A model generated the notes under the pieces. The model made no database searches and had not been told where the DNA came from. It saw only the letters and a list, made by a program, of their open reading frames with translations. 64,000 bases of DNA from Rhizophagus irregularis (taxonomy: Eukaryota; Glomeromycota; Glomeromycetes; Glomerales; Glomeraceae): NCBI RefSeq assembly GCF_026210795.1, contig NC_089437.1, positions 3,472,001 to 3,536,000 of the forward strand, written 5' to 3'. A program made the position numbers and the translations under genes. Every line of letters begins with the position of its first letter. The first letter of the stretch is position 1. Of this stretch, positions 47,975 to 60,177 are shown piece by piece.

Positions 47975-48325
47975 TCTATTAAATTTCAGAGCATCCATTT
48001 TTAGTTAAAATTATTTTCTTTTTTGTCATGGCGTTTTATTTGAAATTTGTCAATTTAACATTATTTTTATGTAATTAGTTTGAAATATATATATATATAT
48101 TTTTAATAATTTACAATATTCACAATATAATATAACTAAACGTCAATCTTTACAATTTTCATAAGTTCTAAGGATAACTTTACAATAAACAAAATTTCAA
48201 TTAATATCTTTACTGCGTATGATTTTTTCATTCTTGTAAGAGGTTCGTCAAGCAAGAATAATTTTCCTTTAAATTTATGTCGTTCTCTATATTATTTTAA
48301 ATGTTGACCTTTAATAATACATATA
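47975..48325 (-). pseudogene. Kinase exon 1 relic
   Basis: On the minus strand, near 48290-48190, the frames read NNIERHKFKGKL...DEPLTRMKKSYAVK, matching NIQNTLDKKFEF...DKSLTKNEKSYAIK of K1. Near 48035-47985, LTKNGCSEI matches the glycine loop LTKGGCSEI. The order matches an intact exon 1, but the knuckle and linker between them are gone and stops interrupt. Confidence 0.7.
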
Positions 48326-48596
48326 CACTATGAAGTCCAACAATACGTGATTTATTCATCATAATTTAATGATTTTATTTATTAACTCATATATTTATTT
48401 ATAAAATAAAGTGAATTATTCAAATTACAAACTAAGAAACTTGCAAATATTTGCTACTCTAAACCTTAGTGCTTAAATAATTCTAAATAATAATTATAAT
48501 TAAATTTAATTTAATAGATAGTTAAGATCCATTTTACCTAAAAATTGGTTATTATAAGTTAATATTAATCATACGCAAGAAAGATATTCTAAAATC
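48326..48596. other. 3' flank of K2
   Basis: 48412-48490 is closely similar to 22002-22095, showing that the K1 and K2 loci share duplicated 3' flanking DNA. Confidence 0.55.
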
Positions 48597-50686
48597 TTAC
48601 TTACAATCAGTAACTTTTAATTCATCTCGTTTTTCTGATGAATGAAAATTTGGATTATATGTTTCATCTTCATCTAATTTTAGAATTAAAATAAAAATTA
48701 TATTATATATAATTCTAAAATAATTACTTACAACGACGAAATAAAAATTTTTGATATCTAAGAATAATTACCCTTATCATTATTTTCCAACTTTACTTTC
48801 TTAGGGTTAGGGTTAACAGTTAAATTATTTTGTCCTTCTACTTTAAAGTAATAGAAAGTTAATTATTTTTTTTACTAACTGTTGATAAATAAAATGACTC
48901 ATTACCATTAAAGTAAATTCTTTTATTAGATTCGTCTTCTACTATTTTTTAGGAAAATTAAAATATCGTTAAAATCATACCAACTAATAATTTCAATATT
49001 AATTAAACTTACCTGTAATCATACCATCTTGTAAATCAAAGTCAAATTGTATACTATGGTAAGCTATAAAACAACGTTATATATACTATATTTTCCCACA
49101 TACAAATTGTTTAAACAAATATTGATGATTACCTTCTTGTTCTTCTATTAAATAAAATTATAGATAAACGGTTATTATGATGTTAATTAATCTTGATAAA
49201 TAAAAATCTTTTTACCTTTTGTTGCATTCCTTGGTTCAGGCAAATTTTTAAAATAATAAACTCTGCTACTAGAATTTCTAAAAAAGGTGTTAATAGAGTT
49301 AGTAGAACTTATACTAAAATTTGTGTTTAATTGAAAGTTATCTATGTTTGTAATGTTATTTGTCTGTTGTTCATCATTTTCATTATTGAGATATTTTCTA
49401 TATAAAGAACTTATTTCCTTATCAAGAGTATAGATATCAGGTCTTTTTGTTGGGTCAGCATCCCAACATTGTTCCATTAGTTCTTTATATTTTAAAGGAG
49501 TTCCCGGTATTATTCTTGGCCTCATTCCATTTATTATTTTTAATGCAAGATCATAATTATGTTTATAAACAAAAGGTGGTTGTCCGGATGAGATTTCCCA
49601 CATAAGCATACCAATACTATAAATATCAGATGCAAAAGTAGTCCTTTTTCCACAAATAACTTCGGGTGCAATATAAGGAAGATTTCCATATATACTATTT
49701 AATGGTTTATCAGCTGGTCCACAAAATCCAAAATCACTAATTTTGAATAATTGAACTATTTGATTAAATAATATGTTTCCAGAATGTAAATCTCTATGGA
49801 TTACGTTATTTTGATGGATTTGACGAAGTGCACCAATAATAGCATTAATTATTTGAATTCTTTCTTTCCATTTAAGTTTATTATGATTTTGTTGTAAATA
49901 TTCTCTTAAATTTATATCATAACGACTCATTACAAGCATATAATTTCCATTTGATGGATTTTTTGTTAAACCATAGCATTCAGCAACTTGACTATATTTG
50001 TTACTTATAGATAAATGAGATTTACTCTATAAAAATTAATGCATATTAATATAAAAGAATTTTGAATCACCATTTTCAAATACATTTAAATTACATACCT
50101 CTTCAAACCAACTTCTATTAGCACTTTCAACATTTTCTAACTTTTTGAGTATTACACTTTGCCCTAATCTTTTTAATTGTTTTTCTTTTGAATCCCATTC
50201 AACATAATGACCATCAGTCCAATCTGCCGTATAAATTTCAGAGCATCCACCTTTAGTTAAATAATTAATATTTTGTAAATTATTATATGGAATCCATTCT
50301 ACTATTCTATATAGATTAATTGTTTTCATTTGACATTGCCGTATTAAATTATCAATATCATTATTTCCAGATGTCCAATTTGAAAAATTTGATTTTAAAT
50401 AATTTCGAACACAATGTTCACAAAATAACGTAGCTAAACATTCATCATAACAATTTTCACAAATTCTTTTTGTTCCTTCATTATAAAGAAGTTTATAAGA
50501 GTCAGAATCTTTATTTAACTGATTTATTGCAAATGATTTTTCATTTTTTGTAAGAGATTTGTCAGCAAGAACAATTTTTTTTACAAATTCAAATTGTTTG
50601 TCTATAGTATTTTGGATATTATAATCTATTAATGCATATGCTTTATTGATTACAATGTAAACTAATTCTTCTCGAATAGAAGTCAT
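48597..50686 (-). CDS. Zinc-knuckle TKL-like protein kinase K2
   Basis: Minus-strand exons are 50686-50099, 50026-49216, 49144-49133 (12 nt), 49063-49013, 48941-48906, 48840-48772 and 48673-48597, giving 547 aa. It is the closest intact relative of K1: the same CENCYDEC...CEHC cluster, FSNWTSGNNDIDN, glycine loop TKGGCSEIY, VILKK, HRDLHSGN, DFGFCGPAD and IAPEVICGK, with every catalytic residue present. The tail differs: AYHSIQFDF, then a 36-nt exon, then a 69-nt exon encoding NPNPKK whose DNA contains two TTAGGG telomere units, then DEDETYNPNFHS to the stop. The mini-exons have phase-1 borders. A TCACGTGA site lies about 205 bp upstream (50892-50899). Confidence 0.85.
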
Positions 50687-50891
50687 AACTGATAACAGAT
50701 AACGTGAGATAAACTTTTTATTAAAAAAATTGAAATTTAATATAACAAATTCCGGTGTCGTGAAACAAGCAAATATGTCGTTGTTGATTAGACCGAGTTA
50801 ATGCATAAATAAATGGTGATAAATAGAGTGATACTTGCAGATGCATTAACCAAAAACGATATAACAAAGAATGGTCAATCACGTTATTGAA

Positions 50892-50899
50892 TTTCAAAA
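50892..50899. promoter_or_regulatory. TCACGTGA site upstream of K2
   Basis: Perfect palindrome about 205 bp upstream of the K2 start codon, followed closely by a TGACGTGATC. A matching site lies upstream of K4 (59853-59860). Confidence 0.35.
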
Positions 50900-53800
50900 T
50901 CACGTGAATGACGTGATCAAAGAACTAACTGTAAAAAAGGGAAGATTATGTAATTTGAAAATTTTACATACAGTATGTACGTTTATCGTTATACCACCAG
51001 TAATAACTTTTTTTTTAAGACTACTGAGAATTCTTTTATAACTTGATTTATATCAAATAAACAAATCCTCAAAATGATTTTGACAAATTACAATTTTTAG
51101 TATAGTAATAATAATTGACATTTTCACAATCCAATGTGTATAATTAAAGCATAAATTATTTATATCTGTCGTCAAATTTAAAAAATCAAAAATAGTAATT
51201 TATTTTCTTATGGTCATTTATTGTAAGATAATATAAAAATTACACTCTTATAAAAATGTTGATTGAATCGGTTCGAGTCAATCAATACTCATAGCGATCT
51301 TAGTAGTGATCGAAGCCTTTTGATTAATCAATTAGACATGATTGAGTCGAAACTCGATCAAAATCATCAAACATGTATTTTTAGACAATATTTATAGCTT
51401 CGATAATTTTAATGGATGATTTAATAATGAATTAAGTCAATTTTTTATGTTGTTTAAAATTGAGATCATTTATTATTTACTTTTATGATCTATTATAACG
51501 ATAACATATTTAAATCTTAAAATTTTCTTTTTTTTTATATTCTTTATATTGTTCAATATTTGATTATATTTTTTTTATTCAAAATCTTCTATCAAATATC
51601 CTTTTCTTATTTATTATCGAATTAATAGCTCTGAACAATCTCGGGTTTTTTTTTAAAAAAAAAACGATAATAATATCCGACTTAATATTTCCTAAATCGT
51701 TATATGATTCAATTCCGGTTCACGAAAATGGATAAAATGTAAATCATCAAATTTAATTATAATTAATTAATATAAAATGCTTTATTTGTTAAAGAAAAAA
51801 AATCAAACACGATGAATAAAAATCGTGATTAAATTAAAAAAAAAATTCAAAAAGTAATTGGAGAATAATCTGATTCTATATACCCTTTTATCACCATAAA
51901 ATAATGCTTAATTAAGACGTGACGGTTACGCCTCGATGATATATTCAAATGAACGAGCTTTATGCCGGAGAATATTATACTAGTCAAATGATATCAAATG
52001 GATAGTTTGCAAAAATGTAAATATTTTACTACGTAAAATGAAAATAAATTTTAACAAAAAAATTATTCCAAATTAATTCTCTATTTGCTATCTTCTATTA
52101 TAAAATTTCTTGATTTATAATAGCCGACATTAAATAAATAGCAATTATAAAATACAAACTAACCTACATATATTTTGTTAAAGTTTCTACAACAGTCTCA
52201 TCAATATTTTCAGAAATCTTTTGTTCAATAATCAATACGTATAGCGTCCAAGATTCTAAACTTGATATAATAAAACAGGAAGTAGTGAATTTATAAAACT
52301 ACTCCTTCAAATTCCTTGATACTACTATCTTCAAATTCCTCAGTGCTATTTCCTTCAGATTCTTCAGTATTACTGGAAACTAAACTAGTTTTAAGATTTA
52401 ACGTAAATAAATGTACCCTGAACGTTCAACATAACCTTAATGATTGTTTTTGGCGTCTGAACCACATACTCATCCACTTGATCTCAAAGACATACGTGGC
52501 AGAGATTATAAATCTCCTTCTATTACAAGTAAATATTAAAAAACTTAGAGGCTAAATCGTAATATAAAGAAACAAATTAAAATGGACCATCAAACCTTAC
52601 GTTCTTGTATTCCTCTTTTAATAACCATTTTGCGAATCAAGAACGAAAATAACGAAAATGGACATTATTATGAATAGATAAGTTAATAAACGTCCTTTTA
52701 CGCATCAATTACTCTTCCCTTCACGTTAACATACATTTCTCATCTCAATAACCTCGCTACAACAAAAATCAAGATCAAACTTTAGTATCAATACTGTATC
52801 GTTCATCATAAAATAAAATTGTAATTCCTACTCACATGTTTGGTTCATTTGGTGATGGTGACGTTTCGATAATGCTTCTTTTTTAAGTCAACCCCAATTT
52901 TATTTTTTCCCGATGTACTGTATGATCTTATTTTTAACGTTCATTATCAGCGATCAATGATGGTTATTGACTTATAAAGACTTCTTCATCGATTGGAATA
53001 TTGGACTTAATAATTTTATTAGTCCAATAAAATTCAATTTTATTGGACTTATAAGCCTAGCAAACACAGTGAGTTATTATTCAAGCTCCTATTAGGCTTA
53101 AATTGTAAAACATGTCAATTTATATGGTAAATACGTATATAAAAAAAAATAAAGTAAAAAATAAATAAAAATAAATCAAATACCAATAAGAAGTGAATGA
53201 AATTTTATTATAATTATGAATATCCTCGTTGTCATGATCATGAAATTAGAAACTTCAACCTGCAATAAAAAAATTATTTTTTAAAAGTAAAAATAAAAAT
53301 AAATAAATAAAATAAATTAAGCTGAGTTTGGTTATGCAGAAAAAATTTATTAAATAAACCTACTCATGTCACGAAATACTTGCAATGTCACCATTGTTCA
53401 CACGGGAATCGTATACAATTTCAAAAAGTTTCGCAACATTTTCCGCCGATCTTTGAAATTAGCGATTTTTATAGCTATTTTAATGTTTCACAACCTAAAT
53501 TAACGTGTTACATGCTCAATTTAAAAAACTACTTCACAATTTTAAACCAGTAAGTAAAAGAAAAAAATTAATATTTCTATTAATATTAAAAATTATTTTT
53601 TAACTTACACTCTTTTTTTTTTCCTTATAGAAATACCGTATGTATAAATAAAAGTGTAAGTTATGGTGTAGGATTTTTGATGAAGTTTTCTTTGTTCTTA
53701 ATAAACTAATTTTATACTGTTTAAGATTTTTTTTTTATTAGTTAGAATTATCATTTTGCTAATTAATTTTTAAATAAATGTTCTTAAATAACAACTAAAA

Positions 53801-54549
53801 CCTTTTAAATAAAATGAAAGGAATCAAGAATCCTTTATGAAACATCTTTTGGTAAGAAATATAATTTTTGAAAATTTTTATGGCGGATTTTATGCAAGTG
53901 AAATAATCGTTAATTTCTCAGCAAACTACATCCTAAACGAATTGTTTTTATATTCATTTGAAAGGCAAAAACTTACTCTAGCTTAACAAATAAAGATCAT
54001 TCAAATTGAATCATTACACGTGGAGATATTAACGATCAAATTCAAAAATTGAAAATAAATGTATTGAACGAATTATTCAGCAACTAGTAATTCAATTCAT
54101 GCGATTTTTGATTCATTGGGCTGATCGTGATTTTCTCTTTCAGATGAATACAAATTCATTCGTCTAGCTTACATACAGTATACGTTAAGTTACTTACAAG
54201 AATTTTATTCCGATTTCTAGATTTTTAATGATGTTACTTTAAAAAAAAATCAAAAATCATATAGCTAATTGAATTGGCTGTAACAACAATTCGAATTTTT
54301 TAATAAAGCTGATTTTTGGGTGTAAAAACTAATGGAGAAATGATGTCATTAGGGCAGAGCGTCAATTACAAACGTATTAGTTGTATGTATCACAAATTTT
54401 TCATCCATAATTGAATTTCGGAAATTTTTTCTAAATTTTCTAGATCGTCAAAATTTCGGATATTAATGTGGCCGAAATTGAAAATTTTGTAACAAGCAAA
54501 CTGTGAATTTTTACCGGATTAATTAGAAAATTCGAATATGTACCGTATA

Positions 54550-54795
54550 ACGGGGGCCACAGTACCCCCGGGTATGATACAGATTTCAGAGGTTTTGGCC
54601 TTATACCCCCCACCATTGCGTGAGTTTTTATTATTAGTAGATATGTATAAAACTTATATAATAATTGGGTATTTATCACGAGTAATACCTAGGTAATTAT
54701 TAAATTATTTTAAATAACAAAATCGGTAGAAAATGGGAGTTCTTTTTTGTAGGGTACTGTGCATAGGGGGAGTACTGTGCCACTGTGGCCCGCAA
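54550..54795. mobile_element. GC-rich inverted-repeat element (putative)
   Basis: The left end, gggggccacagtaccccc, is mirrored at the right by gtactgtgccactgtggccc, with GGGG/CCCC runs between. The ends pair imperfectly as terminal inverted repeats of roughly 25 bp. No target duplication identified, and the frame through it (54440-54679, minus) is not a gene. Confidence 0.4.
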
Positions 54796-55128
54796 AATAC
54801 ATGTAAATTGAAATCTTGTTTACTAAATTTAGAACACAGGTGGGAGATCTTTATTTATACACGTGTTTGTTTGTAAATAGAATTTATAACATATGACGTC
54901 ATGTAAGTTTAAAAAATATATATATATATGATGCCTCATGGTTCACGTCTGAAAAAACTGAAATTAGAGTATGTAAACGATCGGCTGTAAACAACACGTT
55001 TATCATCATCGTGTTACAAAATCCAAAATCATAACCCCACTATACAAATTTCTAATTTAGAACCTAAGTAGGAGTTATCCAACAACTCAAACAACTCTCT
55101 CTCCCAAAAAATAATATATACATATAAT

Positions 55129-57550
55129 ATGTCTTTTATTAGGAATAAATTAGTTAGTGATGCAATTAATAATGCATATTTATTAATAGATTATGATAAA
55201 AATGAAGAAGGACAATATGAATCTATAAAACAAACCATTCTTAGTGACGAATCACTTTCACATGATGAAAAATTAGAAGCAATAAATATAATAAGTAAAA
55301 ATTTTGATGGGTTTAAAATTCTTGATAATGAAGGAACAAAAAGAATTTGTGAAAATTGTCAAGAAGAATGTTTAGCTAAATTATACTGTGAGCATTGTGT
55401 CCGAAATTATTTGAAAACCAATTTTGAAAAATGGACATCTGGAAATAATGATGTTGATAATTTAATACAGCAATGTCAAATGGAAACAATTTCACCGGAT
55501 AAGATAATAGAATGGATACCATATAATAAATTAGAAAATATTAAATATTTGACTAAAGGTGGATGTTCTGAGATTTACACAGCAGATTGGATTGATGGAA
55601 GATATGAAGAATGGGATTCAAAAGAAAAACAATTAAAAAGGTTTGGTGCACATGAAGTAGTATTAAAGAAGCTAGAAAATATAGAAAATACTAATAGGAA
55701 TTGGCTTGACGAGGTAATTTTTAATTTAAATAAAAATTGTTTACGATCTTATTAACAAATCTCATATTAAAAATTCAGACTAGATCTCATTTTGCTATCA
55801 ACAATAAATATGGATCAGTAGTGCAATGTTATGGTTTAACAAAAGATCAATCAAATCAATCAAATCAATCAAATCAACCAAATGAATCAAATGAAAATTA
55901 TATTCTTGTAATGAATAGAATGAAAATGAATTTAAGGGAATATTTGCAACAAAATTGTAATAATCTAACATGGAAAAGAAGAATTAAAATTGCTGATGAT
56001 ATAATTTTTGCACTTTCCAATATTCACGAAGAGAAAGTAATTCATAGGGATCTGCATTCTGGAAATATATTATTTGATGAAAATAGTCAAATATTTTATA
56101 TTAGTGATCTTGGGTTTTGTGGACCGGCCGATGTTCCATTAGATGGCACGTATGGAAATCTTCCATATATAGCACCAGAAGTTCTTTCTGGAAAAGAAAC
56201 TACCTTTAAATCTGATATTTATAGTATCGGTATGCTTATGTGGGAAATCTCATCCGGACAACCACCTTTTATTAATTTCGATCATGATTTTGATCTTGCA
56301 TTAAAAATAATAAATGGAATGAGACCAAAAATAGTACCAGGAACTCCTCCAAAATATAAAGAATTAATAGAACAATGTTGGGATGCTGATCCGTCAAAAA
56401 GACCCGATATTTCCCATCTTGACAATAAAATTTTCGAGATCAACAAATTGTATCATCAAAATAATAATGATGAACAGTTAGATGTTTTAAATATAAGTGA
56501 TGTGAATATTAGTATCTCAGTGAATTCTTTAATTAGTAGTTTTAGTAAAATACACATTTTTGGAGAAATGCCAGAACCAAGGAATTTCACTGAAGGTAAA
56601 TTATTTCATATTATATATTATTAATAATCCTTTTATAATTAATAATATTAAATTTATTATCTTTATTATCTTTGAGTCAACAGAAGAACGAGAAGGTAAT
56701 TTAAATTAGTTTATTTAATAATAAAATAATTAAATACTAATTTTTTTTAAAGCTTACTATAGTAATCAACAAGATTTTGTTATTCCCGATAGTAGGTAAG
56801 TATTTGCTTAAAATTAAAGTTTTAAATTATATTATTTAAATAATTATTAATTTTTTTTAAAAAAAATTGAAGATATATATTTGGACGTCAAACCGAGAAC
56901 AATGATTCAACTGGTAAGAATATTATGTTTATAATTTATTTGATTATATGATCTAATAATAATTTAATTAATTTAGATAAAAATGTAAAGGGTGAATCTA
57001 AAAGAATTTATTCGAATAATAATTTAGACAGTAATTAATTTTTAACAATAATAGAAATTATGCGTTGATGATTAGAAACTAAAAATTATTTTTTATTGCT
57101 TTTAAAACAATAGGTGAAAAATTTAAGAAAATAAAATTAAGTGAAGACGAAGGTAATAATATTTAATGTTTTATTAACGTTTAAGACTCTTTAATATCTT
57201 AATTTTTTAAAAAAAAATTAGAAACACAATTTGATAATAAAGGAGAATTCAATTATATAAGAGAACATTACATCACGAATACTACGAATGATGGTGAATA
57301 AAATTTATTTAATTGTCTTTTTTTTTAAAAAAAAAAAATTCTAATATTAATGATATTATGAATATAGATATGAATATAGATGACGGTGATGATACGTATA
57401 ATAATCCGAATCTTCATTCAGAAGAACAGGATGAATTAGAAATTTTTGAAGGTAAATTGGTTTAAACATAATTATACTAATTCTACTGTTTTTAAATTAA
57501 AAGAAAAAATAAAATTAATTTTTTAATTTTTAATTTTTATTTTAGATTAA
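55129..57550 (+). CDS. Zinc-knuckle TKL-like protein kinase K3
   Basis: Exons are 55129-55713, 55779-56595, 56684-56695 (12 nt), 56753-56795, 56873-56913, 56977-57030, 57114-57152, 57222-57293, 57368-57451 and 57546-57550, giving 583 aa. The N-terminal half matches K1/K2, with CENCQEEC...CEHC and FEKWTSGNNDVDN. The kinase fold has TKGGCSEIY, VVLKK, HRDLHSGN, DLG instead of DFG, and IAPEVLSGK. The hinge region carries a unique Ser-Asn-Gln repeat from (TCAAATCAA)n near 55847-55875. The tail has eight small exons; most have phase-1 borders, except the 43- and 41-nt pair, which share a phase-2 intron. NNPNLHSEEQDEL near the end matches the K1 tail. The 56977 exon would hit a stop at 57037-57039 if its donor were not used. 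Confidence 0.83.
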
Positions 57551-58206
57551 CGATAATTTCAGAACTATACTCGTAATAGTTTCGACATTATAAGTAGAAA
57601 TATTCGCATTATTTTTAGAATTAATAAACTACTATGACGGAATAGTAAATTTTTGCATAACCAATATTTCGTCCCACAGAAGAGCACGAGAGTGTAGTCT
57701 GGCTGGGAACACAGCATCCGTTGTTGTCGTAAACTTTCCGGTGAGAGAAGCTAACTTGCGAATTGGGATTATCTTCCTTGAGCTTACTTTGTATCAGATC
57801 TTTTATCTTGTGCTTCGGTAGTTCGATCATTGTTCTGAAATTTATTATCATTAGTCTATCATTTCTACTATTTCATCAATTGAGTGTGAGACTATTTATT
57901 ATTAAGTAAGTTAATTTCTTATATTTCTTCTTACGTAATTTTATTAAAATTAACCAATAACCTAGGGACTTTTGACATATGTCGTATTAAGAGAGATAAA
58001 AAAATTTATCCATTACAAGAACTTATTTCAATTTAAATATTTTAATAGTTTATTAGTACAATACTTTTAAATCCATAATTTTATATGTATTCACATTATC
58101 AATAATTATTTTCTATTTTTAATATTTCCAATATAAAATATAAAGAAATTTAATTTTTTATAAATATAACGATTGCCACATTTGATAATTATTTAACGTA
58201 ATCAAC
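57551..58206. other. Spacer, no gene seen
   Basis: The 76-codon minus-strand frame at 57621-57851 has balanced composition and reads IELPKHKIKDLIQSKL, but I recognise no family and see no splice context. Left unassigned. Confidence 0.4.
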
Positions 58207-58353
58207 TACTTTACAGAAACGTAGCGATGGCTTAATGCGCAGTAGCTGCGTTATAAATACACAGTGACCACATTATGTAATCGTAAAGAAATTACATATA
58301 TGCAGTTACTGCGCATTAAGCCATCGCTACGATCTTGAAGTTTCTGTAAAGTA
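58207..58353. mobile_element. 147-bp foldback (MITE-like) element
   Basis: CTACTTTACAGAAAC, then GTAGCGATGGCTTAATGCGC on the left, is mirrored by GCGCATTAAGCCATCGCTAC and GTTTCTGTAAAGTA on the right. The inner arms match over about 30 bp with one mismatch; an 8-bp insertion separates inner and outer arms on the right. The loop is about 55 bp. A strong hairpin is predicted. Confidence 0.75.
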
Positions 58354-58544
58354 CATAAGAAGTTATATTATATCGATCGAGAATTCAATATCAGATATTT
58401 TGAAAGTAATATTCCACTTCCGTAAATATAATTAACATCTGACCGATCGATTTAAAATACGAACAATTCATTATAAAATATTTTATTTATTATAGTAACA
58501 ATTATTAAAACTAATTAAAAATGCAAAATTTGTGCATAGTATTA

Positions 58545-58670
58545 AATGTTTGATTAAAGGCGGTTTTCTGAAATTTATACATCAGCTTGGATTGATGGGA
58601 AATATGCAAAACAGGATTCTAGAGAAAAATGGCTATTAAAAAAACGGTGGAGATCATCGAATAATACTTA
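58545..58670 (+). pseudogene. Kinase glycine-loop fragment
   Basis: Reads IKGG, then with a short frameshift SEIYTSAWIDGKYAKQDSREKW. This corresponds to TKGGCSEIYTADWIDGRYEEWDSKEKQ of the intact kinases. The fragment covers about 40 residues, then ends in stops. Confidence 0.8.
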
Positions 58671-59510
58671 AATGATTGAAAGTGCCTCTGAATGATGTCT
58701 AGTCTAACGTAACTTTTTATCTATATATGTATATATACAGTATATACAGTGCGTTATGTTTGGTTTGGTCCCAAAATACGAAGGTTTAAAAGATCCTATT
58801 TAAATTTTATGATTAAAAATTTTGAACAAGTTAGTGAAACTCAAGGATTACTATTCGATCCACAGGTTAGGAATTCAGTTAAACAAACTTTATTTTCAGG
58901 AAAAGCAAAAGGATGGGCTAATTTTTGATGTGGGCTGTATATTTATCAAACAAAAGTTTTGAACGAATTAAATTTGAACAAACATGAGAATGTTTAATAG
59001 TAATACGTGTTAGAAGTTCTTTTTGTGTAATTGTAATTATAAATGCTTTTGTTTTCGGCATGTGGCGAAGGATCATCAATTAATTTATTTATTTATTAGT
59101 AATTACTAAATGAATGTTTATTTTTTTAGAATTTTAGAATTTTAGAATTATAGAATTTTAGAATTAGGTGCCCTATAAAAAATGTTTGTACGATAAAATA
59201 TTCGGAATGGGGTCAATTTTCCGGACACTCGCACGTTATTATACAATATTTGTTACAATTTAATACAAGATGCGGAGATTGAGAATTTTTAACCATGATG
59301 AATGTCCAATAAATGTCAAGTAAATGTTCGGAACGGAATCGATTTTCCGAACAAAAAACCGAACAGTGTTTGGGCAATATTTTTTATAGAGATGGTTAGA
59401 TTTTGTGTAATAACCAGGAGAAAGGATAAATTTCCAGGTTAAATACGAAATTTCTGGTAAACCACAGAATTTTTCATGTTTTATCGCTAATAGAAAAATA
59501 AAGAGCCTTA

Positions 59511-59613
59511 AGATATTTAATTGCTATGTTAGCGATACAAATAACAAAAGAAATTAAATTAAAATATCTAACTGCTATGTTAATAATGCGAGGAATAAAA
59601 GAAATTATATTAA
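59511..59613. repeat. 51-bp tandem duplication
   Basis: Two copies of a 51-bp unit, recognisable from tgctatgtta at 59522 and 59573 and AAAAGAAATTA at their ends. The two differ at several bases. The 74-codon frame over them has no family features. Confidence 0.7.
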
Positions 59614-59852
59614 AACGCTTTGTTGTTATAAATTATTGCATTGCTTTTATTCAAATCATTTCATGTTCTTTTGGTCTTGGCGTAGTTTACCAATTTTTCA
59701 ATAATTTGAAATTTGACCGAATGTTCAATGACCTTTGGCTTATTACGTGATATCTCTAATAATTTTTTAATTTTTTAGTCCCGATCACGTGCGTTAAGAT
59801 CAGTTGTAAAACATGATGATATAAATTCTAAAAATGATTGGTTCATAACAAA

Positions 59853-59860
59853 TCACGTGA
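59853..59860. promoter_or_regulatory. TCACGTGA site upstream of K4
   Basis: Perfect palindrome about 320 bp upstream of the K4 start, with a further TCACGTG at 59784. It parallels the site upstream of K2. Confidence 0.35.
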
Positions 59861-60177
59861 TTGATCATTGAAAGGTTATAAATACAATATTATAAGTTTT
59901 CATACCTTATTTAAACATATCAGTTTAACTTTATAAACGAAATTCTATATTTTTTGTCACGTTATTGACGTGAACACTACGTCGCTACGCTTTTAACATA
60001 ATCAATGTTGATCAAAAATTAATATAAACATGTTTATATTAAATTGTTTCAGAATTCCGAATTAAACCGTATTGTTTGTTATACATTTATTTAATATTTA
60101 ATAAACAATTTTAAAATTTCTTTTTTTTTCCCACAAAAATAATTTTAAAGACCCTTTCATTATTATATTATCGATTA

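Larger units (their letters stand above)
50687..55128. other. Long spacer between divergent kinases K2 and K3
   Basis: 4.4 kb with no supported gene. It carries the promoters of K2 (left) and K3 (right). On the minus strand at 52400-52295 an acidic patch (EESEGNSTEEFEDSS, ending in a stop after a possible acceptor) resembles a tail exon. Inverted TATTGGACT words lie at 52997-53045. A GC-rich inverted-repeat stretch at 54550-54795 is listed separately. CT-rich sequence (CTCTCTCTCCC) sits just before the K3 start. Confidence 0.45.
58671..60177. other. Spacer upstream of K4
   Basis: No gene supported. It contains a (TAGAATTTT)n microsatellite at about 59129-59165, paired GGAATCGATTTTCCG-type words at 59205 and 59335, and a 51-bp tandem duplication listed separately. 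A TCACGTGA site lies at 59853-59860. Confidence 0.5.

Noticed and set aside
51270-51300. GGTTCGAGTC as a tRNA B box
   Set aside because: No acceptor or anticodon stem could be built around it.
52316-52555. 79-codon plus-strand frame
   Set aside because: No family features; the opposite strand has the more protein-like acidic patch.
57621-57851. 76-codon minus-strand frame
   Set aside because: Reasonable composition, but no recognisable domain, splice context or conservation evidence.
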